Shown piece after piece: positions 1 through 8,561 of a stretch of DNA of 64,000 bases. How positions within the stretch are numbered: position 1 is the stretch's first letter; every line of letters begins with the position of its first letter. The DNA is taken from NCBI RefSeq assembly GCF_017302985.1, contig NZ_JAFIMU010000007.1:2108001-2172000 (forward strand). Reading direction: 5' to 3'. The notes below the pieces were generated by a model that searched no databases, had not been told where the DNA came from, and worked only from the letters and a program-made list of their open reading frames with translations. Position numbers and translations under genes: made by a program. The stretch comes from Corallococcus macrosporus (GTDB lineage Bacteria > Myxococcota > Myxococcia > Myxococcales > Myxococcaceae).

Positions 1-183
1 ATGCTCCAGTACCTGGACCGCACGCTGACCGGGTGGCACTGCTGCCACGGCACGCGCGAGGTGACGTGGCAGTGCCGCACGTCCCTGTCCCGCGCGGTGC
101 GCAACGCGAGCGGCGGCGACACGGAGGTCGCGGACTTCGTGCGCAACGAGTGCCCCGTGGCCGCCGCGCGGCTGGGGCCCTGA
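1..183 (+). CDS. 3' end of an unidentified protein
   Basis: The reading frame is open from the first base and ends with TGA at 181-183. It encodes 60 residues rich in Cys (four) and Arg. It is probably the C-terminus of a gene that begins before the window, although an ATG happens to sit at base 1. No domain is recognisable. The gene converges on the Ser/Thr kinase gene, whose stop lies 33 bases further on. Confidence 0.5.
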   Translation: MLQYLDRTLTGWHCCHGTREVTWQCRTSLSRAVRNASGGDTEVADFVRNECPVAAARLGP

Positions 184-216
184 GGCGTAGGGGGCCCGCG
201 GGGCTCCCTTCGGGCT

Positions 217-2634
217 TCAGCGCTTGATCAGCGCGAACATGTCCTCGCCTTCATCGCAGCTCACCCACGCGGCCTTCTTGGGGACGTCGGGCGCCTTCTG
301 GTTCACCTTGAAGTAGCGCTCCTCCACCTTGACCGTGTGCGTCTGGTAGGGGTCCAGCCGCGCCATCCGCGCCTCCATCCGCCTGTTCAGGACGATGACG
401 CAGTTGTGCCAGGTCCGCTGGTCGCTGTTGATGACATAGAGCGTGCGGCCGAAGTCGCTTCCCAGCAGGCCGTCCACCTCCACCTGTCCCAGCAGGCGCG
501 AGCGCTCCACGGGCTTCGGCTCGGGCTTCGGCTCGGGAGTCGCCGCGACCGGCGGGGTGGGCTGCTCGATGGCGCTCGGGGGCAGCGTCGGCCCCGGACG
601 CGCGTTCATCAGCACGAAGCGCGGCTCCTTCGCCTGTTCCGCCTCCTCGTCCAGCCGCAGGGTCATGCTCTGGCGGTTCGGGTTGATGGACACCACCGTC
701 GCGGTCCCCAGCACCGGACGCTTGCGGGTGCCCTTCTGCGGCGGTCCCACCACCTTGAACACCGTGCCCGCGTTGGTGCCCTTGGGCACGTCCGCGTTCA
801 CCACGCGCTGGCCGCTGCCCGTCTCGCCGATCTTCGCCACGGGCACGTGCCCGGACACCAGCTCCACCGGACGCGTCGTCACGGGCCGCTTCGTCCCGGA
901 GACGGGCTTCACCTCCGGCGGGGACTTCACCTCGGGCTCGGGCGCGCTCGCCACCACGCCCGCGTCCACGGCGGCCTCGGGAGGCGGCTCCACGGGCGGC
1001 GTCACCGCGGGAGGCGGCTCTTCTTTCGGAGGCGCGGCCGCCAGCACAGGCTCGGACGGCGGGAGCGTCTGGGGCACCACGGGCTGCTCGGCCGTGTGCG
1101 AGCGGAGCACGAAGGTGGTGATGCCCACGGTGGCGCCCACCAGCAGCAGCGCCGCCACGGCGATCCACGCCACCGGCCTGCGCTCGGACCGCGCCGGCAC
1201 CGGGCCGGACGCGCTCGGGGAGACAGCGCCCTGGGCCGGTGCGGCCGGCAGGTGCACCGCCGTCGCGCCCAGCGCGGCCGCGTCCACGTCATCGGTGCTG
1301 CGCGCCACGCCTCCGGAGCCCGGCGTGCTCCGCGCCACGCCTCCGGAGCCCGGCGTGCTCCGCGCCACGCCACCAGAGCCCGGCGTGCTGCGCGCCACGC
1401 CCCCCGAACCCGGCACCGCCGCCGCCGGTCCGGAAGACGGATGGGACACGAACGTGCCCCCCGGCCCCATCGACGGTCCATCCACGTCGATGCGCCCCGT
1501 GTGGGGCCTGCCGCTGGCCGGATCCTCCGGAGTCCGCAGCGCCGTGGCACCGAAGGCCGCATCATCCGCGGCCGCGTTGCTCCCGGAGCCCGAGCCGCCG
1601 CTGTACAGCGCCGTGCCTGAACCGGCCCGGGGCGCGGGGGACGGCGTGCGCCGCTCGCCGTGCACGCCGGACGTCAGCTTGCGCTGCTCGGCGAAGGCCT
1701 CCGGGCAGAGCGCGCGGACGAACTCGCCCACCTCCTCCGCCCCCATGGGGGTGCCCGAGCGCAGCAGCTCCGCGTTGAGCGCCCGCGCGAAGTCGTCCGC
1801 CCGCGCGTACCGGTCCGCCGGCGAAGGCGCGAGCGCGCGGCGCAGCACCGCCTCCAGCGAGGGCTCCACGTCCGGACGGAAGTCCGTCAGCGGCGGCACC
1901 ACCGGGTGCGACATGGCCGCCATCATCTCACCCACGGTGCCGTGGGGAACCAGCCCACGGCCCGCGAGCATCTCCCACACCACCACCGCGCAGGAGTAGA
2001 TGTCGCTGCGGTGATCCAGCGGCTCCGCGCGGACCTGCTCCGGCGACATGTAGCCCAGCTTGCCCATCACCGTGGACGGCAGCGTGTACTTGCTGCGCGC
2101 GGTGGACTTCGCGAGGCCGAAGTCGATGACCTTCACCTCGCCCTCGTACGACACCATCACGTTGTGCGGGGACACGTCGCGGTGGACGATGCCCAGGGGC
2201 TCGCCGTCCGTGCCCGTCTTGCGGTGCGCGTACCCCAGGCCCTCCGCCATGCGCTGGCCGACGTAGAGCGCCACCGGCGTGGGCACCGCCCGCCCCTGCA
2301 CCCGGGCCTGCTCCAGCAGGTACCCCAGGTCCACGCCCGCCACGTACTCCAGCGCCATGTAGTAGGTGCCGTCCGCCTCGCCCATGTCGTACACCTGGGC
2401 GATGGAGGAGTGGACCAGGTGCACCAGCACCTTGGCCTCGTGGTGGAACCGGTCCAGGAACTGCCGGTCCTTCACCAGCGCCGGCAGGATGGTCTTCACG
2501 ATGCAGGGCTTTTCGAAGCCCGCCGCCCCGGACAGCTTCGCCAGGTACACCTCTCCCATGCCGCCCTGGCCCAGGAGGTGGACGAGCTCGTAGCGCCCGA
2601 AAAAACGGGGGGACTCTGTGGGTGCGGTGCTCAT
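217..2634 (-). CDS. Membrane-anchored Ser/Thr protein kinase (Hanks type)
   Basis: This 805-aa protein is a eukaryotic-like kinase that phosphorylates Ser/Thr residues on unknown targets. The kinase domain covers about residues 14-290, with the Gly loop at G22-V29, Lys47, HRD at 151-153, Asn158 and DFG at 171-173. A low-complexity Gly/Ser/Pro linker follows, including four tandem decapeptide repeats. A single membrane segment begins near residue 488. The C-terminal part is Pro/Glu-rich and then a small extracytoplasmic domain of unknown type. The ATG at 2634 is chosen because the kinase fold starts a few residues later; the frame stays open 57 codons upstream, but that stretch looks non-coding. 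It is divergent from the subtilase gene, with 348 bp between them. Confidence 0.93.
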   Translation of the reverse strand: MSTAPTESPRFFGRYELVHLLGQGGMGEVYLAKLSGAAGFEKPCIVKTILPALVKDRQFLDRFHHEAKVLVHLVHSSIAQVYDMGEADGTYYMALEYVAGVDLGYLLEQARVQGRAVPTPVALYVGQRMAEGLGYAHRKTGTDGEPLGIVHRDVSPHNVMVSYEGEVKVIDFGLAKSTARSKYTLPSTVMGKLGYMSPEQVRAEPLDHRSDIYSCAVVVWEMLAGRGLVPHGTVGEMMAAMSHPVVPPLTDFRPDVEPSLEAVLRRALAPSPADRYARADDFARALNAELLRSGTPMGAEEVGEFVRALCPEAFAEQRKLTSGVHGERRTPSPAPRAGSGTALYSGGSGSGSNAAADDAAFGATALRTPEDPASGRPHTGRIDVDGPSMGPGGTFVSHPSSGPAAAVPGSGGVARSTPGSGGVARSTPGSGGVARSTPGSGGVARSTDDVDAAALGATAVHLPAAPAQGAVSPSASGPVPARSERRPVAWIAVAALLLVGATVGITTFVLRSHTAEQPVVPQTLPPSEPVLAAAPPKEEPPPAVTPPVEPPPEAAVDAGVVASAPEPEVKSPPEVKPVSGTKRPVTTRPVELVSGHVPVAKIGETGSGQRVVNADVPKGTNAGTVFKVVGPPQKGTRKRPVLGTATVVSINPNRQSMTLRLDEEAEQAKEPRFVLMNARPGPTLPPSAIEQPTPPVAATPEPKPEPKPVERSRLLGQVEVDGLLGSDFGRTLYVINSDQRTWHNCVIVLNRRMEARMARLDPYQTHTVKVEERYFKVNQKAPDVPKKAAWVSCDEGEDMFALIKR
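1301..1420 (-). repeat. Four 30-bp tandem repeats coding for a decapeptide
   Basis: Four head-to-tail 30-bp units lie inside the kinase gene. The first two are identical, the third differs by a few bases and the fourth diverges in its second half. They encode a repeated PGSGGVARST decapeptide in the linker between the kinase domain and the membrane segment. The unit is a multiple of three, so copy number can change without breaking the frame. Confidence 0.9.
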
Positions 2635-2982
2635 GACTTGGCGCTCCGGAGCGCAGCACGGACTCCCCCATGGAATCAAGCCGCGCACCACGCGCCTCCC
2701 CTTCCTTCCCCCACTCCAGACACCCCTGGCGCGAAAAAGAGAAAGTCCCGGGCCCAACGGAATTCCCGAGGCCGTGTTCCGCCTGACAACAGGTCTGTTG
2801 TGCACCCGAGCACGTCCGGGCCGTTCCCGGGTTCAGGAGCCGATGCGCACCGGGCCGGGGATGCGTTCCCTCAGAGCAGCACGCCGCTTCCTTCCCAGGT
2901 GAGGGGGGCGGGCACCTCCCGGTCCTCCGCCCTGCGGGGGGCCGCCCTCGGGAGGGGCGTCCTGCTTGGAAGGAGCCGCATC
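2635..2982. other. Divergent intergenic region, 348 bp
   Basis: This gene-free stretch separates the start of the kinase gene on the minus strand from the start of the subtilase gene on the plus strand, so it should hold both promoters. The only clear structure I see is the perfect inverted repeat at 2786-2801. No convincing small gene is present. Confidence 0.7.
2786..2801. promoter_or_regulatory. Perfect inverted repeat, operator candidate
   Basis: ACAACAG-GT-CTGTTGT is a perfect 7+2+7 palindrome about 150 bases from the kinase start and 180 bases from the subtilase start. A short dyad with a 2-base centre is typical of a dimeric repressor or activator site. No regulator gene lies next to it, so the binding protein is unknown. 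Confidence 0.35.
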
Positions 2983-4755
2983 ATGAAGCGTTGGGGTTTC
3001 GTCGGGTTGCTGGCGCTGGCCGCGTGTGCGCCGGAGTCGTCCACGCGCGCCTCCGCGCAGGGGCAGGTGTGCCCGGGAGTCCTCGCCGGCGGCATCAAGG
3101 AGGAGACGTCGGCCCGCCAGGGACTGGACGGAACGCAGCCCTCGCGCACGCATGACGACGGGCGCGAGCCGGTCATCATCCGCTTCCGGCGCAGCGGCGG
3201 CACCGGCACCCATGCGGCGGCCGTCACCGCCTCCGGCGCCAGCTTCACCGCGAGCACCGGCGCGAAGGTGAGCGCCGTCTACCGCAACATCCCCGCCGTG
3301 GCCGCGCGCGTGTCGCCCGCGGAGCGCTACCTGCTGGAGCGCAGCGACCTGGTGGAGAGCATCGAGGTGGATCAGCCCTGGAGCGCCCAGGGCCTGACGC
3401 CCGCGCTCTTCTCGCCGCTGCCGCGCCAGCTGACGGCCGCCACGCTGCTGCCCGGCGACGAGTACACCGAAGGGCTGCGCCTGGTGCAGGCCCCGGAGGT
3501 GTGGGACGCCAACGGGGACGGCGTGCTGGACGAGGGCGCGCCCACGGGCCAGGGCGTGAAGGTGTGCATCATCGACAGCGGCCTGGACATGGCGCACCCG
3601 GAGTTCCAGGGCGCCGTGGCGGCCAGCCATGACTTCCTGGACGACGACGACGACGCGAACGACCGCGGCAGCAAGGGCCAGTGGGGCCAGGGCCACGGCA
3701 CGCACGTGGCGGGCATCATCGCGGCGCGCGTGGGCCAGGGCGGCGTCACCGGCCCCCGGGGCAGCCCCGGCGGCATGGTGGGCGTGGCGCCCAACGCGTC
3801 GCTGCTCATCGCGCGCGTGCTGGACCTGCAGGGGCACACGCAGATGAGCGTGGTGCTCTCCGCCATGGAGTGGTGCGAGTCCCAGGGCGCGCGCGTCGTG
3901 TCGCTGTCGCTGGGCGGCGGCACCGCCACGCGCAGCACGGTGGAGGCGTTCAAGGCGCTCTTGGACCACGGCATGCTGGTGGTGGCGGCCTCCGGCAACC
4001 AGAACGGCCCGGTGAGCTACCCGGCGTCCGACCCGTCCGTGCTCGCGGTGGGGGCGGTGGACTCGCGCGAGCGGCGCGCCAGCTTCTCCAACGCGGGCCC
4101 GGAGCTGTCGCTGGTGGCGCCCGGCGTGGACGTGCTGTCCACGTTCCCCCGCGGGCTGGGCGCCTTCGCGGAGATGTCCGTGGAGGACGCGTCCCCGCTG
4201 TCGCGCTCGCTGTTGTATTCGCCCACGGGTGACACCTCCGGGCGGCTGGTGGACTGCGGCCTGGGGGATTCGCTGGACTCGTGCCTGGAAGCCACCTGTG
4301 ACGGCTTCGTCGCGTACGTGCGGCCGGGCGCGGTGCCCGTGGATCAGTCCATGGCCAACGTGATGCGGCAGGGCGCGCGCGCCGTCGTCTTCGCCGCCGA
4401 GGACGCCCCCGCGGGCGGCTCGGTGGACATCCTCTCCCTGCCGCGCAGCGGCCACTGGGCCCCGGCCGTCAGCGTCAACCAGGCCGCCAGCACCATGCTG
4501 CGCCAGCGGCTGGGCGCGGACGCGCGGCTGTCCCTCTTCCCGGTGGACTACACCCACGTGTCCGGCACCTCCATGGCCGCGCCCTACGTGAGCGGCGTCG
4601 CCGCGCTCCTGTGGAGCGCCCGGCCGGAGCTCACGCCCCAGCAGGTGCGCGAGGCGCTGGAGGCTTCCGCGCGCGACCTGGGCACCCAGGGCCGCGACCC
4701 GCTGTTCGGCCACGGCCTGGTGCACGCGCGGGACGCCTTGCAGCGGCTGCCGTGA
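2983..4755 (+). CDS. Secreted subtilisin-like serine protease (S8), lipoprotein
   Basis: This 590-aa subtilase should cleave proteins outside the cytoplasm. A signal peptide ends in a lipobox (LAAC, Cys15), followed by an inhibitor-like propeptide. The catalytic triad is Asp198 (in CIIDSG), His238 (in GHGTHVAG) and Ser530 (in GTSMAAP). Between His and Ser is an insert of roughly 120 residues containing a CDGFVAYV segment, resembling a protease-associated domain. The ATG at 2983 is preceded by AGGAG; the long open frame upstream is not part of the gene. A close paralogue lies at 58880-60694. Predation and protein scavenging are typical uses of such enzymes in myxobacteria, but the substrate here is unknown. 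Confidence 0.93.
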   Translation: MKRWGFVGLLALAACAPESSTRASAQGQVCPGVLAGGIKEETSARQGLDGTQPSRTHDDGREPVIIRFRRSGGTGTHAAAVTASGASFTASTGAKVSAVYRNIPAVAARVSPAERYLLERSDLVESIEVDQPWSAQGLTPALFSPLPRQLTAATLLPGDEYTEGLRLVQAPEVWDANGDGVLDEGAPTGQGVKVCIIDSGLDMAHPEFQGAVAASHDFLDDDDDANDRGSKGQWGQGHGTHVAGIIAARVGQGGVTGPRGSPGGMVGVAPNASLLIARVLDLQGHTQMSVVLSAMEWCESQGARVVSLSLGGGTATRSTVEAFKALLDHGMLVVAASGNQNGPVSYPASDPSVLAVGAVDSRERRASFSNAGPELSLVAPGVDVLSTFPRGLGAFAEMSVEDASPLSRSLLYSPTGDTSGRLVDCGLGDSLDSCLEATCDGFVAYVRPGAVPVDQSMANVMRQGARAVVFAAEDAPAGGSVDILSLPRSGHWAPAVSVNQAASTMLRQRLGADARLSLFPVDYTHVSGTSMAAPYVSGVAALLWSARPELTPQQVREALEASARDLGTQGRDPLFGHGLVHARDALQRLP

Positions 4756-4774
4756 CGCACGCGATTCTCAAGAG

Positions 4775-4792
4775 CCGGGAGGCGCGTCCCGG
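4775..4792 (+). terminator. Short GC hairpin after the subtilase gene
   Basis: CCGGGA and TCCCGG form a 6-bp stem around a 6-base loop, 20 bases after the subtilase stop. There is no T run, so this is only a weak terminator candidate. Confidence 0.25.
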
Positions 4793-4964
4793 ACGCGGAG
4801 CGTGGATGTTGAGGAACGGAAAAATGCTCCGCGTGACGAAATCGCGAATGCACTTCTGCGTGGAATGAAAGCGCGCCGGGATTGTACGTGGCGCGCGCCA
4901 ATGGCTGCCGGGAAGGTGGCCAACCCGGCGCGAAAACCCTTTCATTCTTGAATTGAGGATCTCC

Positions 4965-5369
4965 ATGTTGCGAATTGCTGTTGCCGCCCTGGTCGTTGCC
5001 GCTACGGGTTGCGCCTCGTCGAGTGGCGCGGCGGCCGCTGCCAACGCCGGCAACGCCACGGTCACGGGCAGCGTCGCGTACCCCGCGACGGGCCTGCAGG
5101 GCGACCCGTGCTCGTCGGTGCGGGTGAAGGTGACGGAGGGTGGCGGCGCGGCCCTGGGCTGGGGCGAGGTGAAGCAGAGCCGCAACAACCGCTGCAGCTT
5201 CAACGTGGGCGGGCTGCCGGACGGCAAGGAGCTGAACGTGGAGCTGGTGGTGGACGCGGGCCTCAAGTGCGCCAGCGGCGCGGCGCCCACGGCCACCCCG
5301 GGCCCCACGAAGATGACCATCGCCCGGTTCGCGGCGCCCGTGGTCAGCTACAAGCTGGCCTGCGAGTAG
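4965..5369 (+). CDS. Small putative lipoprotein of unknown function
   Basis: The protein has 134 residues and a signal peptide ending in a lipobox (AATGC), so the mature form is probably a lipid-anchored envelope protein. The rest is a small Gly/Ala/Val-rich domain with three further Cys residues and no recognisable family. The ATG at 4965 is preferred over the in-frame TTG at 4953 because GAGG lies just upstream at a suitable distance. The upstream region is noticeably richer in A/T than its surroundings, fitting a promoter. Confidence 0.75.
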   Translation: MLRIAVAALVVAATGCASSSGAAAAANAGNATVTGSVAYPATGLQGDPCSSVRVKVTEGGGAALGWGEVKQSRNNRCSFNVGGLPDGKELNVELVVDAGLKCASGAAPTATPGPTKMTIARFAAPVVSYKLACE

Positions 5370-5404
5370 CCCTCCGGAAGTCCCATTGAAGTGCTTCACC
5401 GTGT

Positions 5405-5442
5405 GAAGGCCGGGCGTGCCCGAAGTGGGGCCCCCGGCCTTC
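5405..5442 (+). terminator. Hairpin between lipoprotein and peroxidase genes
   Basis: GAAGGCCGGG at 5405-5414 pairs perfectly with CCCGGCCTTC at 5433-5442, giving a 10-bp stem with an 18-base loop 35 bases after the lipoprotein stop. No T run follows, so termination is inferred only from position and stem length. Confidence 0.45.
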
Positions 5443-5522
5443 GTGCGTGGATGGCCGCATGCCCGGCGGGGGGACAGGGACCATTGAAAGCTGAACACAA
5501 GGGCGCGAAGCTGCCCCGGCCC

Positions 5523-6686
5523 ATGACTGGTTTCCGTCCGCGTACCGCCGTGCTCGCCCTGGCCCTGCTGGGGGCCGGGTGCGAATCCGAAGTGCCCTTT
5601 CCCACCGACGACGAGCTGGACCAGCTCAGCGCCCTGCACACGCAGAGCGCGAAGCCGGAGGTGGACCCCACCAACAAGTGGGGTGACAACGCGGACGCGG
5701 CGGCGCTGGGCCAGCGGCTCTTCGAGGACCCGGGGCTGTCGCGCTGCGGGACGGTGTCCTGCAAGAGCTGCCACGCCGGGGAGTCCTACACGGTGGAGAC
5801 GGCGACGGCGGAGGGCTGCGGAGGCCACCAGTCCGAGCGCAACCCGCCCAGCCTGCTCAACGTGGGCTACAGCCGCTGGTTCATGTGGGACGGGCGGGCG
5901 GACCGGCTCTGGTCCCAGGCGGTGCTGCCGCTGACGAACCCCATTGAAATGGACTCGGACGCGACGGTGGTGCGCTCACGGCTGGTGGCGGAGCCCACGT
6001 ACACGGCGGCGTACTCGGCGCTGTTCGGCAAGGCGCCCGCGGACGAGTCCGACGGCGACCGGCTGATGGCGAACGTGGGCAAGGTGCTGGCGGCGTACCA
6101 GCGCACGCTCAACCGCACCGACGCGCCCTTCGACGCGGACGTGCGGCGCTTCCTCCAGGCGGTGGAGGCGGGCACGCAGGAGAAGGACCCGGCGTACCTG
6201 GGCCTGAAGACGTTCATGCGCAAGGGCCAGTGCGTGGTGTGCCACAAGGGCCGCTCGCTGACGGACGACAAGTTCCACAACCTGGGGCTGAAGGACTCTG
6301 GCGCGGGCAAGCGCGGGCAGGCGGGCGTGGTGGACGCGCTGCTGTCCTGGCAGTTCAACGCCTCTGGCGCCTACAGCGACGCGCCGGGCGGCACGGACGC
6401 GGCGCGGCTGCCCACGCTCAAGGCGCAGGCGCAGTCCAAGCCCACGGAGGTGGAGGGCGCGTTCCGCACCCCCACCCTGCGCAACGTGGCGCTCTCCGCG
6501 CCGTACATGCACACCGGCGCGGAGAAGACGCTGGAGGACGTGGTCGACTTCTACAACGAGGGCGGCGACCCGGACGGCACCTTCGTGGGCGTGCGCACGG
6601 AGACCATCGTCAAGCTGGACCTGAGCAGCGAGGAGAAGCAGGCGCTGGTGACGCTGCTCAAGTCCATGACGGGCGCGGCGAAGTAG
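5523..6686 (+). CDS. Di-haem cytochrome c peroxidase (MauG/CcpA family), lipoprotein
   Basis: This 387-aa protein carries two c-type haem sites, CKSCH at residues 80-84 and CVVCH at 237-241, spaced as in bacterial di-haem peroxidases, which reduce hydrogen peroxide with electrons from small cytochromes. A signal peptide ends in a lipobox (LLGAGC), so the enzyme should be tethered in the periplasm. The region between the haems has typical family features, including a PYMHTG segment near the end where a distal ligand Met is expected. The ATG at 5523 starts directly at the signal peptide; the frame is open further upstream but gives no plausible leader. It is convergent with the M24 peptidase gene, 5 bp apart. 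Confidence 0.9.
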   Translation: MTGFRPRTAVLALALLGAGCESEVPFPTDDELDQLSALHTQSAKPEVDPTNKWGDNADAAALGQRLFEDPGLSRCGTVSCKSCHAGESYTVETATAEGCGGHQSERNPPSLLNVGYSRWFMWDGRADRLWSQAVLPLTNPIEMDSDATVVRSRLVAEPTYTAAYSALFGKAPADESDGDRLMANVGKVLAAYQRTLNRTDAPFDADVRRFLQAVEAGTQEKDPAYLGLKTFMRKGQCVVCHKGRSLTDDKFHNLGLKDSGAGKRGQAGVVDALLSWQFNASGAYSDAPGGTDAARLPTLKAQAQSKPTEVEGAFRTPTLRNVALSAPYMHTGAEKTLEDVVDFYNEGGDPDGTFVGVRTETIVKLDLSSEEKQALVTLLKSMTGAAK

Positions 6687-6691
6687 GCCGG

Positions 6692-8128
6692 CTAGCGCAC
6701 CAGGTGGAAGGACGTCTGCCGCTGGAGGGCCCAGTGCACGGTGCCCTCCGCGTCCACGACGACGTCCTCCTCCTGGGCGGAGCGCACGGGCTGGTCCTTC
6801 CATTCCGGGACGGGGCTGGTCGCCTGCAGCTCGATGGAGAACCAGGAGCTGGGCATCACCTGGTGCTCGCCGTTGCCGGGCACGCCCTCCTGGCGGTCCC
6901 ACATGCCAATCATGGGGCCGGCGCCGTGGCCGTGCAGGCCAATGGGGTGTGAGTACACGCTGCCGTTGATGCCCTCCGACTTCATCTTCGCGAGCGAGGC
7001 GCGCAGCACCTCGTTGCCGGTGCGGCCCGGCTTGATCTCCCCCTGGACGATGTCCTGGAGCCGGTTGGAGGCCTTCAGCGCGGCCTTGAGGCCCGCGGGG
7101 GCGTCCGTCTCGCCGTCGCGCAGCACGTAGCCCATGTGCTGGGTGTCGGTGTTGAGGCGCAGCGCGGTGACGCCGAAGTCGCAGTGGAGCACGTCGCCGC
7201 GCTGGATGACGGGGTTGTCGCCCAGTTGTTCGTCGGTGGCGCCCTGGCGCTGCACGTCCACGTCGGGCTGGAACCAGGTGTCCAGGCCTTCGTCGGACAG
7301 CCGCTGGCGCATCCACCACTCCACGTCCTGGGTGGTGGTGGTGCCGGGGGTGATGACGGCGTTGGAGAAGGCGGTCTGGATGAGGTTCCAGGTGTACTTC
7401 TGGAGGTCGGCGTAGAAGCGGACCTCGTCGGCGCTCCTCCAGCCGAGCACGTCCAGGGGCAGGCCGCCGGCGGGCTTGAGACGCTTCGTCCAGGCGGGGC
7501 CCAGGGCCTGGGTCATGCCTTCGTATTCGCCATGGGTGAGGCCGTCCGCGAAGGCGATGGCGGGGGACACGTCGATGGCGATGGAGTCCGGCTTGCGCTC
7601 CTCCACGACCTGCTTGAGGAGCAGCCACTGTTCGGGGCCCAGGAGCTCCGCGGCGCGCTGCGAGCCGCCCCGGTCCACCATCATGGGCGCGCGGCGGGCT
7701 TCATAGAGGCCGCCCTGGGTGCTGCCGCCCAGCGCCAGCCGCTCCACGCCCTGGTCGGCGCCGCGGTCGAAGAAGACGTAGATGGTGCGGCGGCGGGCGG
7801 AGAAGGTGGTGGGGGAGACGAGCGCCTTGAAGACGGGGTCTTCGTTGTACTCGCGCATGGGGACGACCCACATGCGCACGCCGTACTTGCGCATGAGCTG
7901 GGGCACGCCGGTCTCCAGCCGCTCCTGGAGCCACGCCTGCTGACGGGCGGCCTGTTCGCGCAGCGTGCCGAAGGGGCGCACCGGCGTGGCGGGAGCCACT
8001 GGGGCCACGGCGGAAGCAGCGGGCGCGGCGGCGACCGGGGCCTCGGGCTTCGAGGGCGCGGCGGGCGCGGTGGCGCAGGCGGAGGAACAGACGAGCGGGA
8101 CGACGAGCAGGTGTTTCCAGGAGCGCAT
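6692..8128 (-). CDS. M24-family metallopeptidase (Xaa-Pro aminopeptidase type), lipoprotein
   Basis: The 478-aa protein has an N-terminal lipobox signal (VCSSAC), an Ala/Pro linker, a creatinase-like N-terminal domain and a C-terminal pita-bread peptidase domain. All five dinuclear-metal ligands can be seen in order: Asp in CDFG, Asp in NTDTQ, His in GLHGHG, Glu in SIELQ and Glu in QEEDV. Such enzymes remove N-terminal residues before proline or act on related dipeptides. The ATG at 8128 is chosen because it opens the signal peptide; an ATG six codons upstream is possible. The predicted location is the periplasm or outer membrane, useful for peptide feeding. Confidence 0.9.
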   Translation of the reverse strand: MRSWKHLLVVPLVCSSACATAPAAPSKPEAPVAAAPAASAVAPVAPATPVRPFGTLREQAARQQAWLQERLETGVPQLMRKYGVRMWVVPMREYNEDPVFKALVSPTTFSARRRTIYVFFDRGADQGVERLALGGSTQGGLYEARRAPMMVDRGGSQRAAELLGPEQWLLLKQVVEERKPDSIAIDVSPAIAFADGLTHGEYEGMTQALGPAWTKRLKPAGGLPLDVLGWRSADEVRFYADLQKYTWNLIQTAFSNAVITPGTTTTQDVEWWMRQRLSDEGLDTWFQPDVDVQRQGATDEQLGDNPVIQRGDVLHCDFGVTALRLNTDTQHMGYVLRDGETDAPAGLKAALKASNRLQDIVQGEIKPGRTGNEVLRASLAKMKSEGINGSVYSHPIGLHGHGAGPMIGMWDRQEGVPGNGEHQVMPSSWFSIELQATSPVPEWKDQPVRSAQEEDVVVDAEGTVHWALQRQTSFHLVR

Positions 8129-8169
8129 GGGCGCGCAGTCTGTCACGCCGCTTCAGCGATGCACGGACG

Positions 8170-8200
8170 GACTGGCATTGGGCAAACCGCGTTGCCAGTC
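8170..8200. promoter_or_regulatory. Inverted repeat upstream of the M24 peptidase gene
   Basis: GACTGGCA at 8170-8177 and TGCCAGTC at 8193-8200 are perfect 8-base arms about 40-70 bases upstream of the peptidase start. They could be an operator or a second hairpin behind the terminator at 8208-8234. The sequence does not decide between these. Confidence 0.3.
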
Positions 8201-8207
8201 ATTCGGG

Positions 8208-8234
8208 AAAAAGCCAGACATGCTGTCCTGGCTT
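8208..8234 (-). terminator. Intrinsic terminator of the 8234-8551 gene
   Basis: Read on the minus strand, AAGCCAG, a 10-base loop and CTGGCTT form a 7-bp hairpin that begins inside the stop codon of the upstream gene and runs straight into a run of five T residues (8212 to 8208). It is the clearest rho-independent terminator in the window. Confidence 0.7.
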
Positions 8235-8551
8235 CACTTCGAATCCGAGGCTCCTGGCGGCGTGGCGCGGGGGCTGACCTTGCGCAGTTCGTGGAAGTGC
8301 TCGCGGACGAACCGAGCGGCGTTGAGCAGGGCATCCACGGGGCCCACGCCCACCATGCTGACGGTGATGGGCACCGAGTGGCCGATGACCACGGGGCAAT
8401 ACCAGTCCCCATTGGCATCCTGGGGAATGGGCGCGGGCCGGCCCAGGGTGACGCGGGAGACGTGCTTGCGCCCGTGGTCGTCCTCGAAGGACCAGAAGTC
8501 GTCGGCCACCGGGTCGCTGATGGACGCGTGGTGCGGAGGGCCAGGGTTCAT
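8234..8551 (-). CDS. Conserved small protein, unknown function
   Basis: The 105-aa product has no signal peptide or membrane segment and no recognised domain. It is probably a small cytoplasmic protein, with a C-terminal part containing a likely helix (DALLNAARFVREHFHELR). The ATG at 8551 is supported by AAGGAG six bases upstream. It lies 10 bases after the Cys-rich lipoprotein gene, so both are likely transcribed together from the A/T-rich region near 8950-9000. Confidence 0.75.
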   Translation of the reverse strand: MNPGPPHHASISDPVADDFWSFEDDHGRKHVSRVTLGRPAPIPQDANGDWYCPVVIGHSVPITVSMVGVGPVDALLNAARFVREHFHELRKVSPRATPPGASDSK

Positions 8552-8561
8552 GGACGGCTCC

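Noticed and set aside
1301-1420. Regular 30-bp repeats as a CRISPR array
   Set aside because: The units are directly adjacent with no spacers and lie in frame in a kinase gene.
2833-4725. Long minus-strand reading frame opposite the first subtilase gene
   Set aside because: It is a shadow of the subtilase gene: its composition is Ala/Arg/His/Gly-rich with no domain, while the plus strand has the full catalytic triad.
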